Shown: positions 33,169-41,734 of the stretch, in pieces | Position numbering within the stretch: the first letter of the stretch is position 1 | Layout of the letters: each line of letters starts with the position of its first letter | Assembly (NCBI GenBank): GCA_002452265.1 | Contig: DKEW01000037.1 | Coordinates: 1-50,257 of the forward strand | Reading direction: 5' to 3' | Length of the DNA stretch: 50,257 nt | DNA from: Pelobacter sp. UBA6812 | GTDB taxonomy: Bacteria; Desulfobacterota; Desulfuromonadia; Desulfuromonadales; Syntrophotaleaceae | Translations under genes and position numbers: made by a program | The notes under the pieces: generated by a model | What the model saw: the letters and a program-made list of their open reading frames with translations, nothing else | Told to the model about the DNA's origin: nothing | Databases searched by the model: none

Positions 33169-35115
33169 ATGTCCCCCAGACTTGACCACCGCAGCGTCGA
33201 TCCGGCAGCTGCAGCCATGCTGAAAATTTCCGATCGCGACGGTTTCGAAACGGCCTGGAGTCGTTTGGAAGCCCAACAACCGCAGTGTGGCTACGGCCAG
33301 CTGGGAACCTGCTGCCGCAACTGCAGTATGGGCCCCTGCCGCATCGATCCCTTGGAAGAAGGGCCCCGGCGCGGCGTATGCGGCGCCAATGCCGATACCA
33401 TGGTGGCGCGCAACCTTGCGCGCATGGCGGCGGCCGGCTCATCCGCCCACTCCGATCATGGTCGCAAGGTGGCGTTGCTGCTCAAGGAAGTGGCCAGCGG
33501 CCGCAATACCGACTATACGATTATTAATCCCGACAAGCTGATGGTCGTGGCCGGCCGTCTAGGTATTGCCACCGACGGCCGCGATACTCTGGCTGTGGCC
33601 GGCGACGTGGCCGATGTGGCCATCGCCTGTTTCGGCGCCCAGGGCGAAGAGACCATCCCCTTCGTTTTGGGCTACATGCCGCAAAAGCGTTTGGAGCTGC
33701 TGAAAAATCTCGAAGGGACCCTCAGCGACCTGACCGGCGCGCGCATCGGCCTGCTGCCGCGCGGTATCGACCGCGAAGTGGTCGATATTATGCACCGCAC
33801 CCATTTCGGTTGCGATGCCGATCCCTTGACGCTGATCGCCCAGACCCTGCGCTGTTCTTTCGGTGACGGCTGGGGCGGTTCGCTGATCGCCACCGAATGC
33901 CAGGATATCTTGTTCGGCTCGCCGACGGTGCGCACCATCAAAGCCAATCTCGGTGTCCTCGATGCGGAGATGGTCAACGTGCTGGTGCATGGCCACGAGC
34001 CGGTGCTGTCGGAAAAAGTCGTGGAATGGGCCCGCTCCCCGGAAATGGCCGCCGCCGCCAAAGCGGTGGGTGCGAAGGGGGTCAACGTGGCCGGCCTGTG
34101 CTGCACCGGCAACGAAATCCTCATGCGCCAGGGTGTCAACGTGGCGGGTAACCTGCTGCACAGCGAGTTGGCTATCATGACCGGTGCGGTGGAGGCGATG
34201 GTGGTCGACGTGCAGTGCATCTTCCCGTCGCTGGCCGACCTGTCCTCATGTTTCCATACCCGCTTTATCACTACCAGCGAACAGACCAACATACCCGGCT
34301 CTCTGCATATCCAATTCGAGGAGCATGAGGCCAACGCCATCGCCAAGCGCATCATCCAGACCGCTATCGAAGCGTACCCCAACCGCAACGCCGCCAAGGT
34401 CTATATCCCCCAGGAAACCGAAGAGGCCATGGTAGGCTTTACCGTCGAGCAGATCGTGGGCGCTCTGGGCGGCAAACTCGATCCGCTGGTGGAGGTCATC
34501 GCCAATGGAACCATCAAGGGCGTGGTCGGTATCGTCGGCTGCAACAACGCCAAGGTACAGCAGGACTTTTTTCACCTGTCGCTGACCCGTGAATTGATCA
34601 AGCGCGACATTCTGGTGCTCGGCACCGGTTGTTGGGCGATTGCCGCCGCCAAAGCCGGGTTGATGAATCTCGGCGCCCAGCAGTTGGCCGGGCCTGGCCT
34701 GAAAGCGGTTTGCGAATTGCTCGGCATCCCGCCGGTATTGCATATGGGTTCCTGTGTCGACTGTTCGCGCATGCTGGTACTGACCGGCGCGCTGGCCGAC
34801 CATCTGGGGGTTGATACCGCGGCGCTGCCGGTTGTTGGCTCGGCACCGGAATGGACCACCGAAAAAGCCGTTGCCATCGGCTCGTACTTCATCGGTAGCG
34901 GAGTGCCGGTGCATTTGTGGCCGGTACCGCCGGTGCTCGGTTCGCCGGTGGTCACCAAGATCCTCACCGATTCGGCCAAGGACCTGCTCGGCGGTTATTT
35001 CTTCGTCGAGGAAGATCCAGTGGCGACCGCCGACCGCATGGAGGCGATTATCATGGAGAAGCGCGTCGGCTTGGGGCTGGAAAAGGAGGTGACATGCAAC
35101 ACATGCGACAAGTAA
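33169..35115 (+). CDS. cooS: Anaerobic Ni-Fe-S carbon monoxide dehydrogenase catalytic subunit CooS
   Basis: The product is 648 residues. It oxidises CO with water to CO2, two electrons and two protons. All cluster ligands appear. The D cluster has Cys40 and Cys48. The B cluster has Cys49, Cys52, Cys57 and Cys71. The nickel C cluster has His276 in VHGHEP, the CCTGNE cysteines at 311-312, Cys350, Cys458 (VGCNN), Cys488 (GTGCW) and Cys529 (MGSCVD). AAGGAG lies five to six bases before ATG 33169; an ATG 27 bases earlier is in frame but lacks a site. It overlaps cooC by 22 bases. No acetyl-CoA synthase gene is present, so this is a monofunctional, energy- or redox-linked CODH. Confidence 0.96.
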   Translation: MSPRLDHRSVDPAAAAMLKISDRDGFETAWSRLEAQQPQCGYGQLGTCCRNCSMGPCRIDPLEEGPRRGVCGANADTMVARNLARMAAAGSSAHSDHGRKVALLLKEVASGRNTDYTIINPDKLMVVAGRLGIATDGRDTLAVAGDVADVAIACFGAQGEETIPFVLGYMPQKRLELLKNLEGTLSDLTGARIGLLPRGIDREVVDIMHRTHFGCDADPLTLIAQTLRCSFGDGWGGSLIATECQDILFGSPTVRTIKANLGVLDAEMVNVLVHGHEPVLSEKVVEWARSPEMAAAAKAVGAKGVNVAGLCCTGNEILMRQGVNVAGNLLHSELAIMTGAVEAMVVDVQCIFPSLADLSSCFHTRFITTSEQTNIPGSLHIQFEEHEANAIAKRIIQTAIEAYPNRNAAKVYIPQETEEAMVGFTVEQIVGALGGKLDPLVEVIANGTIKGVVGIVGCNNAKVQQDFFHLSLTRELIKRDILVLGTGCWAIAAAKAGLMNLGAQQLAGPGLKAVCELLGIPPVLHMGSCVDCSRMLVLTGALADHLGVDTAALPVVGSAPEWTTEKAVAIGSYFIGSGVPVHLWPVPPVLGSPVVTKILTDSAKDLLGGYFFVEEDPVATADRMEAIIMEKRVGLGLEKEVTCNTCDK

Positions 35116-35972
35116 AGGGTTTTCGCGTTGTCATCACCGGTAAGGGTGGCGTCGGCAAAACAACCCTGACCAGTTGCCTGTCGCGGCTGTTGGGGCAGAG
35201 GGGCATCAAGGTTCTGGCGGCGGACGAAGATCCGCAGATGAACCTGCCTTACGCCCTCGGCCTGCCGGTGGACCAGGCGTCCGCTATCGTAGCGCTGAGT
35301 CAGAACCCCGATTATATCGAGGAAAAGACCGGTGCGCGTCCCGGTAAGTCCTTCGGCGCCCTGTTTCGCCTCAATCCCAACGTCGAGGATGTGGTCGGCC
35401 GCTTCGGGGTGCGCGTTGACGACAACCTCAGTCTGCTGGTCATGGGGACCGTGGTGCAGGCCGCGGCCGGTTGCCTTTGCTCGGAGAACGTGCTGCTCGA
35501 CTCGGTTCTGAACTATCTGGCGCTGCGCGACGAGGAAGCCATCCTGCTCGATACCCAGGCTGGCGTGGAACACTTCGGCCGCGCTTTGTCCAAGGGGTTT
35601 TCCCAGTGTCTGGTGGTCAGCGACCTGTCGTTCAATGCCCTGGCGGTGGCCAGGCATGCCGCTGAACTGGCCCGCCAGCTCGGTATCGCCCGTATCCATC
35701 TGGTGGTCAATCGGTATCGCGACGAGGCCAAGGATAAGCTGCAGCGCTTCGCCGAGGCAACCGGTACTGATACTCAGCAGTTGTTCGACGTTATTCATAC
35801 CCTGCCCCCGGAACCGCGCTTCGAAGCGCTGGAACCGGATGTGACCCGTATCCTTGGCATGGACAGCGCCTATGTAGCAGGCCTGAACGCTGTGGCAGAC
35901 GACATGCTGGCCTTTGACCGGCAGCGCCAGGAGCTGGCCGCCAACGCAGGCAATGAGGGGGGGAAGGGATGA
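35094..35972 (+). CDS. cooC: CODH nickel-insertion ATPase CooC
   Basis: The product is 292 residues, of the SIMIBI P-loop family. The deviant Walker A is TGKGGVGKTTL with its signature lysine. The switch region includes AADEDPQMNLPYALG, and the CxC metal/dimer motif is GCLCSENVLL. LLDTQAGVEHFGR is the Walker B-like stretch. CooC dimers use ATP to help place nickel in the C cluster of CooS. ATG at 35094 is supported by AAAAGGAGGTGAC and lies inside the end of cooS; the open frame further upstream is overlap with cooS. The stop overlaps the next start as ATGA. No CooT or CooJ is seen, so CooC and the NikM/N gene appear to be the only nickel factors in this operon. Confidence 0.94.
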   Translation: MQHMRQVKGFRVVITGKGGVGKTTLTSCLSRLLGQRGIKVLAADEDPQMNLPYALGLPVDQASAIVALSQNPDYIEEKTGARPGKSFGALFRLNPNVEDVVGRFGVRVDDNLSLLVMGTVVQAAAGCLCSENVLLDSVLNYLALRDEEAILLDTQAGVEHFGRALSKGFSQCLVVSDLSFNALAVARHAAELARQLGIARIHLVVNRYRDEAKDKLQRFAEATGTDTQQLFDVIHTLPPEPRFEALEPDVTRILGMDSAYVAGLNAVADDMLAFDRQRQELAANAGNEGGKG

Positions 35973-36565
35973 AAAAGATTTTTGTCGATTATCGCAAATG
36001 CGTGGCTTGCAAATCGTGCGAAATGGCCTGCGCCGTAGCGCATCACCCCAGTGGCAGCCTTTACGGGCTGGTCGGTGACGAGAAAACCCAAGTCAACGTG
36101 CGGGTGCTGGGTGTTGAGCACGAGGCCTTCCCTGTTTCCTGCCGGCACTGCGATCCGGCCGCTTGCCTGACGGCTTGTCCGGCAGGGGCCATCGCCCGCG
36201 ATCCGGAAACCGGCGCGGTGGTGCAGGATCCGGCCAAATGCCAGGCCTGTGCCATGTGCGCCATGGTCTGCCCCTTCGATGCCATCTCCTTCAAGCACAC
36301 CCATCGCGCTCTGCCGGGTCGTGAAGTGGCCTACAAGTGCGATCTGTGTCATGAGCGTCTGGCCCAGGGGGAGGTGCCGGCCTGCGTGCAGGCCTGTCAT
36401 TCGGGCGCGCTGGTGTTTAAGGAGAGCGAACCGCAGCGGGAAAAACGGGCGGTCTCCAGCCTGAAAGTGTATCTGCTCGGCGAGGGGGGGGAACCGCCGC
36501 TGTTTTCGTTGCACCGGGAACTGCGCCGTAAAACCTTTGCCCGTCGCAGGATGGGAAAATCATGA
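35969..36565 (+). CDS. cooF: CooF-like ferredoxin electron carrier for CODH
   Basis: The product is 198 residues with four 4Fe-4S cysteine groups: CVACKSCEMAC, CRHCDPAACLTACPAG, CQACAMCAMVCPF and CDLCHERL with PACVQACHSG. This is the DmsB/CooF ferredoxin pattern. CooF takes electrons from CooS and hands them on. In Rhodospirillum the acceptor is an energy-conserving hydrogenase; here the next gene is an FAD/NAD(P) oxidoreductase. It starts with an ATGA overlap on cooC and its stop overlaps the next start as ATGA. There is no export signal, so it acts in the cytoplasm. Confidence 0.93.
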   Translation: MKKIFVDYRKCVACKSCEMACAVAHHPSGSLYGLVGDEKTQVNVRVLGVEHEAFPVSCRHCDPAACLTACPAGAIARDPETGAVVQDPAKCQACAMCAMVCPFDAISFKHTHRALPGREVAYKCDLCHERLAQGEVPACVQACHSGALVFKESEPQREKRAVSSLKVYLLGEGGEPPLFSLHRELRRKTFARRRMGKS

Positions 36566-37797
36566 AGATCGTGACCGTCGGTACCGGCATGGCCGCCGCT
36601 GAATTCGTGCAGCAGCTGCGTCTGGGCGGCTTTGAAGATGAGATCGTCATGCTCAGTGATGAGCCTCATACTCCCTACTCGCCTTGTGTTATCCCCTACC
36701 TGTTGGCCGGCGAGCCGCCGAACAACGTGTTCTGGAAGGGGCGGGACTTTTACGAGCGTTACCGGGTAACGGCTCATCTCAATGATAAAGTTGTCGAGAT
36801 CGATCGGGAGCAGGCTCAACTGCGTAGCGCCTCCGGTCGCGTCGAGAATTACGACAAACTGTTTTTCGCCGCGGGCAGCCGCAGCTGGTTTCCCCGTCCT
36901 GAATGGCTCGATATCGAAGGGGTGTTCGGTTTTAAGACCCTCTCCGACATGCAGGGTATCGACCGCTACATCGGTGAACAGGCGGTACAGCAGGCGGTGG
37001 TGATCGGTGGTGGGTTTATCGGTCTTGACGCGGCTCTGGCGCTGCGCCATCGCGGTCTGCAAGTCAGCCTGGTGCACTGCCATGACCGGTTGCTGGAGCG
37101 TATGACCGACGCCGACGGCGGACGTTTCGCTACCGACAAACTGATGCAGCGCAGCGGTATCGCATTTCACATGTCGGCCGAGGTGGATTCTCTGGACAGT
37201 CGCAACGGGCAATTGCACAGTGTGCGGTTGCAAGGCGGCACCGCCATCGAAGCCCCTTTGTTGATTATTGCAACCGGTTTCAAGCCCAATTCCGCCATCC
37301 TCAACGGTGGTGAGGGGGGGATTGCGGTGGGTGACGATCTGCTGGCCGACCCGCGGGTGCTGGTGGCCGGTGACGTAGCCGTGACGCGCCACGCCATAGA
37401 TGGTCCGGCAGGGGTTTATGCCACGGCTCCCAACGCGATCGCCCAGGCGCGGGTGGCGGCGGCCAACATTCTGGGTGGCAACGAGCGCTACGCCGGCTCG
37501 CTGAACGCCAACGTATTGCGTAAACATCTCGATTTTCCGGTGGTATCGGCCGGATTGTTCGAGGGGGAAGCCGTCACATTCACCAATGACCGGCTATTCC
37601 GGCGTGTTTATCTGCAGGATGGTCGTATCCATGGCTATATTCTGGTCGGGGACACCCGTCTGGCCGGCTACATCTATAACCTGTATGTCTCCCGTGAGCC
37701 GGTGGCGGCACATATTGCCGGGGTCCTTGCCGATATGCGCGGGGAAAGTTATTATCGATCCCTCATGGATCTGGCGCCCGCAGCAATCAGCTGTTAA
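36562..37797 (+). CDS. FAD/NAD(P)-dependent oxidoreductase (CODH-associated ferredoxin-NAD(P) oxidoreductase type)
   Basis: The product is 411 residues, of the pyridine-nucleotide-disulfide oxidoreductase superfamily. The first FAD fold starts at VTVGTGMAAAEFVQQL. SDEPHTPYSPCVIPYLLAG gives the family substrate-side loop with one cysteine. The NAD fold is VVIGGGFIGLDAAL, and the second FAD motif is VLVAGDVAVTRHAIDG. It resembles NADH oxidase / NAD(P)-ferredoxin oxidoreductases found in cooS-cooF operons. The likely role is to pass CO-derived electrons from CooF to NAD(P). There is no redox-active CxxxxC disulfide. A short hairpin in the 60-base gap to the next gene might modulate expression. 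Confidence 0.85.
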   Translation: MKIVTVGTGMAAAEFVQQLRLGGFEDEIVMLSDEPHTPYSPCVIPYLLAGEPPNNVFWKGRDFYERYRVTAHLNDKVVEIDREQAQLRSASGRVENYDKLFFAAGSRSWFPRPEWLDIEGVFGFKTLSDMQGIDRYIGEQAVQQAVVIGGGFIGLDAALALRHRGLQVSLVHCHDRLLERMTDADGGRFATDKLMQRSGIAFHMSAEVDSLDSRNGQLHSVRLQGGTAIEAPLLIIATGFKPNSAILNGGEGGIAVGDDLLADPRVLVAGDVAVTRHAIDGPAGVYATAPNAIAQARVAAANILGGNERYAGSLNANVLRKHLDFPVVSAGLFEGEAVTFTNDRLFRRVYLQDGRIHGYILVGDTRLAGYIYNLYVSREPVAAHIAGVLADMRGESYYRSLMDLAPAAISC

Positions 37798-37811
37798 AAT
37801 CTACCCTTATG

Positions 37812-37828
37812 GCCGTCATTGCGACGGC
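37812..37828 (+). other. Small intercistronic hairpin
   Basis: GCCGTC and GACGGC pair around a five-base loop between the oxidoreductase and the nickel transporter genes. Only TGTTT follows, so it is at best a weak attenuator or RNA-stability element. Confidence 0.35.
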
Positions 37829-37857
37829 TGTTTGCCAACAAGTTGAAGGAGGAACAG

Positions 37858-38766
37858 ATGCATATCCCCGATCAAATGCTTCACGGTGCCGTGTGCCCGG
37901 TAACGGCGGCAGTTGCCCTCTTGGGTGTGGGCGTGGCAGTTGTGGCAGCGACCCGTACCAGCAATAAACCCGGTGTAGCGCGTTTTGCTGCCGTTGCGGC
38001 GCTGATTTTTGCCGGACAGATGATGAACTTTCCCATCGCCAACGGGACTTCCGGGCATCTGCTCGGTGGCGTTCTGGCTGCGAGCCTGCTCGGTGGCCCC
38101 TTTGCGGTGCTGGCCATGAGCCTGGTGCTGGCTGTGCAGGCTTTGGTGTTCGGCGATGGCGGCATCATGGCGCTAGGCGCCAACGTGGTCAACATGGCCC
38201 TGGTCGGGGTTGCGACTGGTGCAGTGTTGAAAAGCATGTTGAGCCGGCGTCCTGAACTGAGCCTGATGCAGATAAGCTTATTGTACGGCGTCGCCGGCTG
38301 GATGTCGGTCATGCTGGCATCTTTGGCTGTTTGTGTGGAACTGGCTGCATCCGGTGCCGTTGCCTGGGGCACCGTAACCGGCGCCATGCTCGGCGTGCAT
38401 GCCCTGATCGGCCTTGGTGAAGGTCTGCTTACGGCCGCCGCCTTCGCTCTGCTGGCTCCCCGTTCGGCGCGAGGCATCATCGGGCGCCGTGCCGTGGCGC
38501 TGCCGTTGTCGGCTGCCTGCGCCATCACGCTGCTGCTGAGCCCGTTGGCCAGTGGCTTTCCGGATGGCCTGGAGAAGGTCGCCGCCAACCTGCATTTCCT
38601 GCCGGTGGAAGGGGTGTCTTTCTGGAGCCCTCTGGCGGGTTACCAGATGTCTGCCATCGGGCACCAGTCCCTTGCGACCGGTATGGCCGGCCTGTGCGGG
38701 GTTCTGTTGACCTTCGCCCTGGCTCTGGCGGTGGCGCGGCCTCTGCAACCAACCTTGGTTAAGTAA
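37858..38766 (+). CDS. NikM/N-like (CbiM family) nickel/cobalt ECF transporter component
   Basis: The product is 302 residues with about eight membrane helices. It begins MHIPD, the N-terminal Met-His motif whose His2 coordinates the metal in CbiM/NikM. NFPIANGTSGHLLGG and GVHALIGLGEGLLTA are also family marks. The end, FPDGLEKVA followed by two helices, is the PDGLE (CbiN/NikN-like) domain fused in one chain. ATG 37858 is chosen because GGAGG precedes it and because His must be residue 2. Its place at the end of the coo operon points to nickel for CooS rather than cobalt. No ECF ATPase or T-component is adjacent, which is unusual. Confidence 0.9.
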   Translation: MHIPDQMLHGAVCPVTAAVALLGVGVAVVAATRTSNKPGVARFAAVAALIFAGQMMNFPIANGTSGHLLGGVLAASLLGGPFAVLAMSLVLAVQALVFGDGGIMALGANVVNMALVGVATGAVLKSMLSRRPELSLMQISLLYGVAGWMSVMLASLAVCVELAASGAVAWGTVTGAMLGVHALIGLGEGLLTAAAFALLAPRSARGIIGRRAVALPLSAACAITLLLSPLASGFPDGLEKVAANLHFLPVEGVSFWSPLAGYQMSAIGHQSLATGMAGLCGVLLTFALALAVARPLQPTLVK

Positions 38767-38793
38767 AGCTTTCATCAGCCATGGTTTTTGATT

Positions 38794-38834
38794 CGGGGTT
38801 CTTCGCCAAATTTGGCGAAGAACCCCGTTTTTTT
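38794..38834 (+). terminator. Terminator of the coo operon
   Basis: A perfect 17-base inverted repeat without spacer (38794-38810 and 38811-38827, starting CGGGGTTCTTCG) is followed by seven T. It ends the cooS to NikM/N transcript. Confidence 0.95.
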
Positions 38835-38920
38835 GTATCCTGTCACAGTCGGCATAGGATGTGCGGTACAATAATCCGGAGAGCTTTGACAGGGCGAACC
38901 GAGGCGAAAGGGAGAGGGCT

Positions 38921-41083
38921 ATGCAGGTTGACGGCATTTTTCTGGAAACAGCCGTAGTTCTGGCCGCCAGTGCCGCCGTGGGGGCGGTCAGTCATAAACT
39001 GCGACAGCCGCTGATCGTGGCGTTCATCGCGGTAGGCGTACTGATGGGGCCGCTGGGATTAAACCTGTGGCAGGCCGATCCCCAGCATGAATTGCTGGCC
39101 ACTCTGGGCATCGCCCTGCTGCTGTTTGTTGTCGGGCTCAAGCTCGACGTGAACCTGATTCGCAGCACCGGCCCGGCGGCGTTGGCCATCGGTAGCGGGC
39201 AGATAGCCCTGACCTTTGGCTTCGGCTACCTGCTGGCACAGGGACTCGGGTTTGCTTCCTTGCAGGCTTTTTATCTTGCAGCCGCCCTGACCTTTTCCAG
39301 TACCGTCATCATCGTCAAACTGTTGTCGGATAAACGCGAAATCGACGCGTTGCATGGAAAAATCGATCTCGGCGTGCTGATCGTGCAGGATCTGGCGGTC
39401 ATCCTGGCCATGATCGCATTGACGGCATGGGGGAGCGGCAGCGAGGGTGGCTTGATGCGCGACGGGCTGCTGGTATTGTTCAAGGGTGGCGCGTTTATCG
39501 GCCTCACAGCTTTGTTGATGCGTTATGTATTGCCTGGTCTGCTGGCACGACTTTCCAACTCTCAGGAACTGCTGGTACTGTTTGCCATTGCCTACGCCGC
39601 TTTATGGTCGGCCCTTTCCCAGCAGCTCAAGTTAAGCCTGGAGGTCGGCGCATTCATGGCCGGGATTTCTCTGGCATCGACCTCGTTTCGCGAGATCCTG
39701 GCTGCGCGCCTGGTGACTCTGCGTGACTTCCTGTTGTTGTTCTTCTTTATTTCCCTCGGTTCCCACCTGGAGTTAAATTTCACTGGCCGCCAGTTGCTCA
39801 TGGTGCTGGCTCTGACTGTGTTCGTGTTGCTGGTCAAGCCGCTGCTGGTGGCCGGGATCATGGGGGGAATGGGTTACAGCAAGCGTACCGGTTTTCTGGC
39901 CGGTGTATCCCTGGGGCAGATCTCGGAATTTTCTCTGATTCTGGGTGCTTTGGGCCTGCAGTTCGGACATATCGATACCAACATCATGGGCATGATCACC
40001 CTTGTGGGAGTGGTTACCATCGGCGTATCGAGTTACCTGATACTGGACAGTGGGCGTATCTATGAGCGTCTGGCTCCCGTATTGGGATGGATGCAGAGGC
40101 GCCATCCCTACCGTGAGGCGATAGCCGACTCCGGGGACACCGGCGCTCCGGTGGATGTGATTCTGTTCGGGCTGGGCAATTTCGGCAGCCATATTGCCAA
40201 AAACCTGCTCGCACGGGGAAAAACTTTGCTGGGGGTCGATTTTAACCCGGAGGTGGTGCGCAAGGCGGCCTCACAGGGGTTGCGGGTGCGTTACGGCGAT
40301 GCCGGCGACGCGCACACCCTCGATCACCTGTCGCTGGATCAGGTCCCGTGGGTGGTCAGTGCCATGCCCGGAGCCGGGCCCAACATGACGTTGCTGGAAG
40401 GTTTGCGGGAGCGGAACTTCAGGGGCAAGGTCGTGTTGACCGCCCAGAACGCCGAGCAGGAAGAGGCTTTTCGAGAAGCCGGCGCGGATCGGGTGTTGTG
40501 GCCCAATCTGGATGCCGCCGAGCAGGCCGTCGATCTGCTCACCACCGCCCGTGAGGCGATATTCGATCAGGCCCCCTGGCCCATGACGCTGGAGGAAATC
40601 CGCTTGCGACCCGGATCTCCGGCCGGCGGTAAGCGCCTTGGGGAATTGGCGCTGCGTTCGCGCACCGGAGCCACCCTGGTGGCGGTGGACCGTTCGGGGC
40701 AGAGCCATTTCGATCCGGATGCCGACTTCATGCTGTTGCCGGGCGATCGGTTGGTGTTACTTGGCAGTCACGACAGTTTGGCACAGGCAGGGGAGTTGCT
40801 GACGCCGAGACCGGAGCCGGAATCTGGCGAACAGGAGGGTTTCCAAATCGGGGAAGTCCGTTTTCCCGAGGGTTCCGGTTGGGTCGGGCGCACTCTGGCC
40901 GCCCTCGATTTACGCCAACGCATCGGCCTGTCGGTGATCGGTATCCGGCGCGGCGATCAGCGCATCGTTTCACCTCTGCCGGATACGGTGCTGGAGGCCG
41001 GTGATGTTTTGGTAGTGCTGGGTCGTCCCGGGGCTATCGAGGCATGCCGGACCTGCATTCCACAACCGTCTTTCGGCCACTGA
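38921..41083 (+). CDS. CPA2-family monovalent cation:proton antiporter with TrkA domains (Kef-like)
   Basis: The product is 720 residues. About 12 membrane helices cover residues 1-390 (TLGIALLLFVVGLKLDVNL and LSLEVGAFMAGISLAST are CPA2 landmarks). A TrkA-N domain follows with ILFGLGNFGSHIAKNLLARG and an acidic strand end (LGVDFNPEVV), which binds NAD(H) or nucleotide. Two TrkA-C domains follow at about 575-715 (ELALRSRTGATLVAV, LLPGDRLVLLGS, VLEAGDVLVVLGRP). Such proteins exchange K+ or Na+ for protons in response to cytoplasmic ligands. ATG 38921 has GGGAGAGGG ahead; the frame opens at 38861 without a site. It stands alone after the coo terminator. Confidence 0.9.
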   Translation: MQVDGIFLETAVVLAASAAVGAVSHKLRQPLIVAFIAVGVLMGPLGLNLWQADPQHELLATLGIALLLFVVGLKLDVNLIRSTGPAALAIGSGQIALTFGFGYLLAQGLGFASLQAFYLAAALTFSSTVIIVKLLSDKREIDALHGKIDLGVLIVQDLAVILAMIALTAWGSGSEGGLMRDGLLVLFKGGAFIGLTALLMRYVLPGLLARLSNSQELLVLFAIAYAALWSALSQQLKLSLEVGAFMAGISLASTSFREILAARLVTLRDFLLLFFFISLGSHLELNFTGRQLLMVLALTVFVLLVKPLLVAGIMGGMGYSKRTGFLAGVSLGQISEFSLILGALGLQFGHIDTNIMGMITLVGVVTIGVSSYLILDSGRIYERLAPVLGWMQRRHPYREAIADSGDTGAPVDVILFGLGNFGSHIAKNLLARGKTLLGVDFNPEVVRKAASQGLRVRYGDAGDAHTLDHLSLDQVPWVVSAMPGAGPNMTLLEGLRERNFRGKVVLTAQNAEQEEAFREAGADRVLWPNLDAAEQAVDLLTTAREAIFDQAPWPMTLEEIRLRPGSPAGGKRLGELALRSRTGATLVAVDRSGQSHFDPDADFMLLPGDRLVLLGSHDSLAQAGELLTPRPEPESGEQEGFQIGEVRFPEGSGWVGRTLAALDLRQRIGLSVIGIRRGDQRIVSPLPDTVLEAGDVLVVLGRPGAIEACRTCIPQPSFGH

Positions 41084-41148
41084 ACGCACGAAAGCCGGGT
41101 GGAGTGAAGTGTCCTGCCCGGCCAGGGAAAGTTGCAGAGAGTGAGCCG

Positions 41149-41322
41149 TCAGGCTTCAGGGCGTCGTTCCGGGGGCAGCCGGTGTTGCGAAGGGCATCGC
41201 AGGGGCAGGGGCGCTGTCATGAGGGGCTTGCTCATCATCTCTTCTTCACAGATGGGACAGGGTTTCGGTGGATACTCCGGGGACAGGCTGTAGCGGCCAC
41301 ATAACGGGCAGATGTCAATCAT
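41149..41322 (-). CDS. Small zinc-ribbon-like protein
   Basis: A 57-residue product starts MIDICPLCGRYSLSP, with a second pair KPCPICEEEM. The two CPxC knuckles form a zinc ribbon. The rest is a short basic, proline-rich tail. AAAGGAG lies seven bases before ATG 41322; longer in-frame starts are not supported. It overlaps the upstream small gene by eight bases, so the two are coupled. Function unknown; such ribbons often bind nucleic acids or partner proteins. Confidence 0.65.
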   Translation of the reverse strand: MIDICPLCGRYSLSPEYPPKPCPICEEEMMSKPLMTAPLPLRCPSQHRLPPERRPEA

Positions 41323-41581
41323 GCCAAACTCCTTTCGTGATGTCCGGGAATCCGTCGAACTCAGCGGATTCCGGAGGGTTGGATTCGTCGATCGGCTCGT
41401 AATAATGTTCAAAGTCTTCTGCCTTGCAGGGAAAGGCACGTCCATTCTGATCGATGCAGAGATAGTCTCCGGGGTAGACGACATAGAGGCCCTGCAGACC
41501 ATTTTCCGAGGGGGCGATGACGGTTCGCTTCCGGACCTGGAAAGCGTCTATGGTATTTGGGATGCTGCGAAAACGGGCCAT
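41315..41581 (-). CDS. Small conserved-looking protein of unknown function
   Basis: An 88-residue product starts MARFRSIPNTIDAFQVRK and contains LYVVYPGDYLCIDQNGR and KAEDFEHYYEPID. The PGDYL element and closing acidic helix resemble small phage or plasmid-encoded proteins of the same size, but I cannot name the family. AGGAGG precedes ATG 41581 at a normal distance; the frame opens further upstream to 41635 without support. It leads a two-gene unit with the zinc-ribbon gene. Confidence 0.6.
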   Translation of the reverse strand: MARFRSIPNTIDAFQVRKRTVIAPSENGLQGLYVVYPGDYLCIDQNGRAFPCKAEDFEHYYEPIDESNPPESAEFDGFPDITKGVWHD

Positions 41582-41734
41582 GATTCCTCCTGTTTGATGA
41601 CGCGAGCATTTAAAACCACAGGTGTTTGCAGTCAATGAATCTTGGGTAAGGATTCAATGAGGAGATGAACTCAGAGGATTGTGGACTGTAACATGGCGAA
41701 AAAAGGTCGCACGCTTAAGCACTTGGAGGCGGGT

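Noticed and set aside
36397..37527. 376-codon minus-strand frame opposite the CODH oxidoreductase
   Set aside because: Antisense to a gene with clear FAD and NAD motifs; no independent support.
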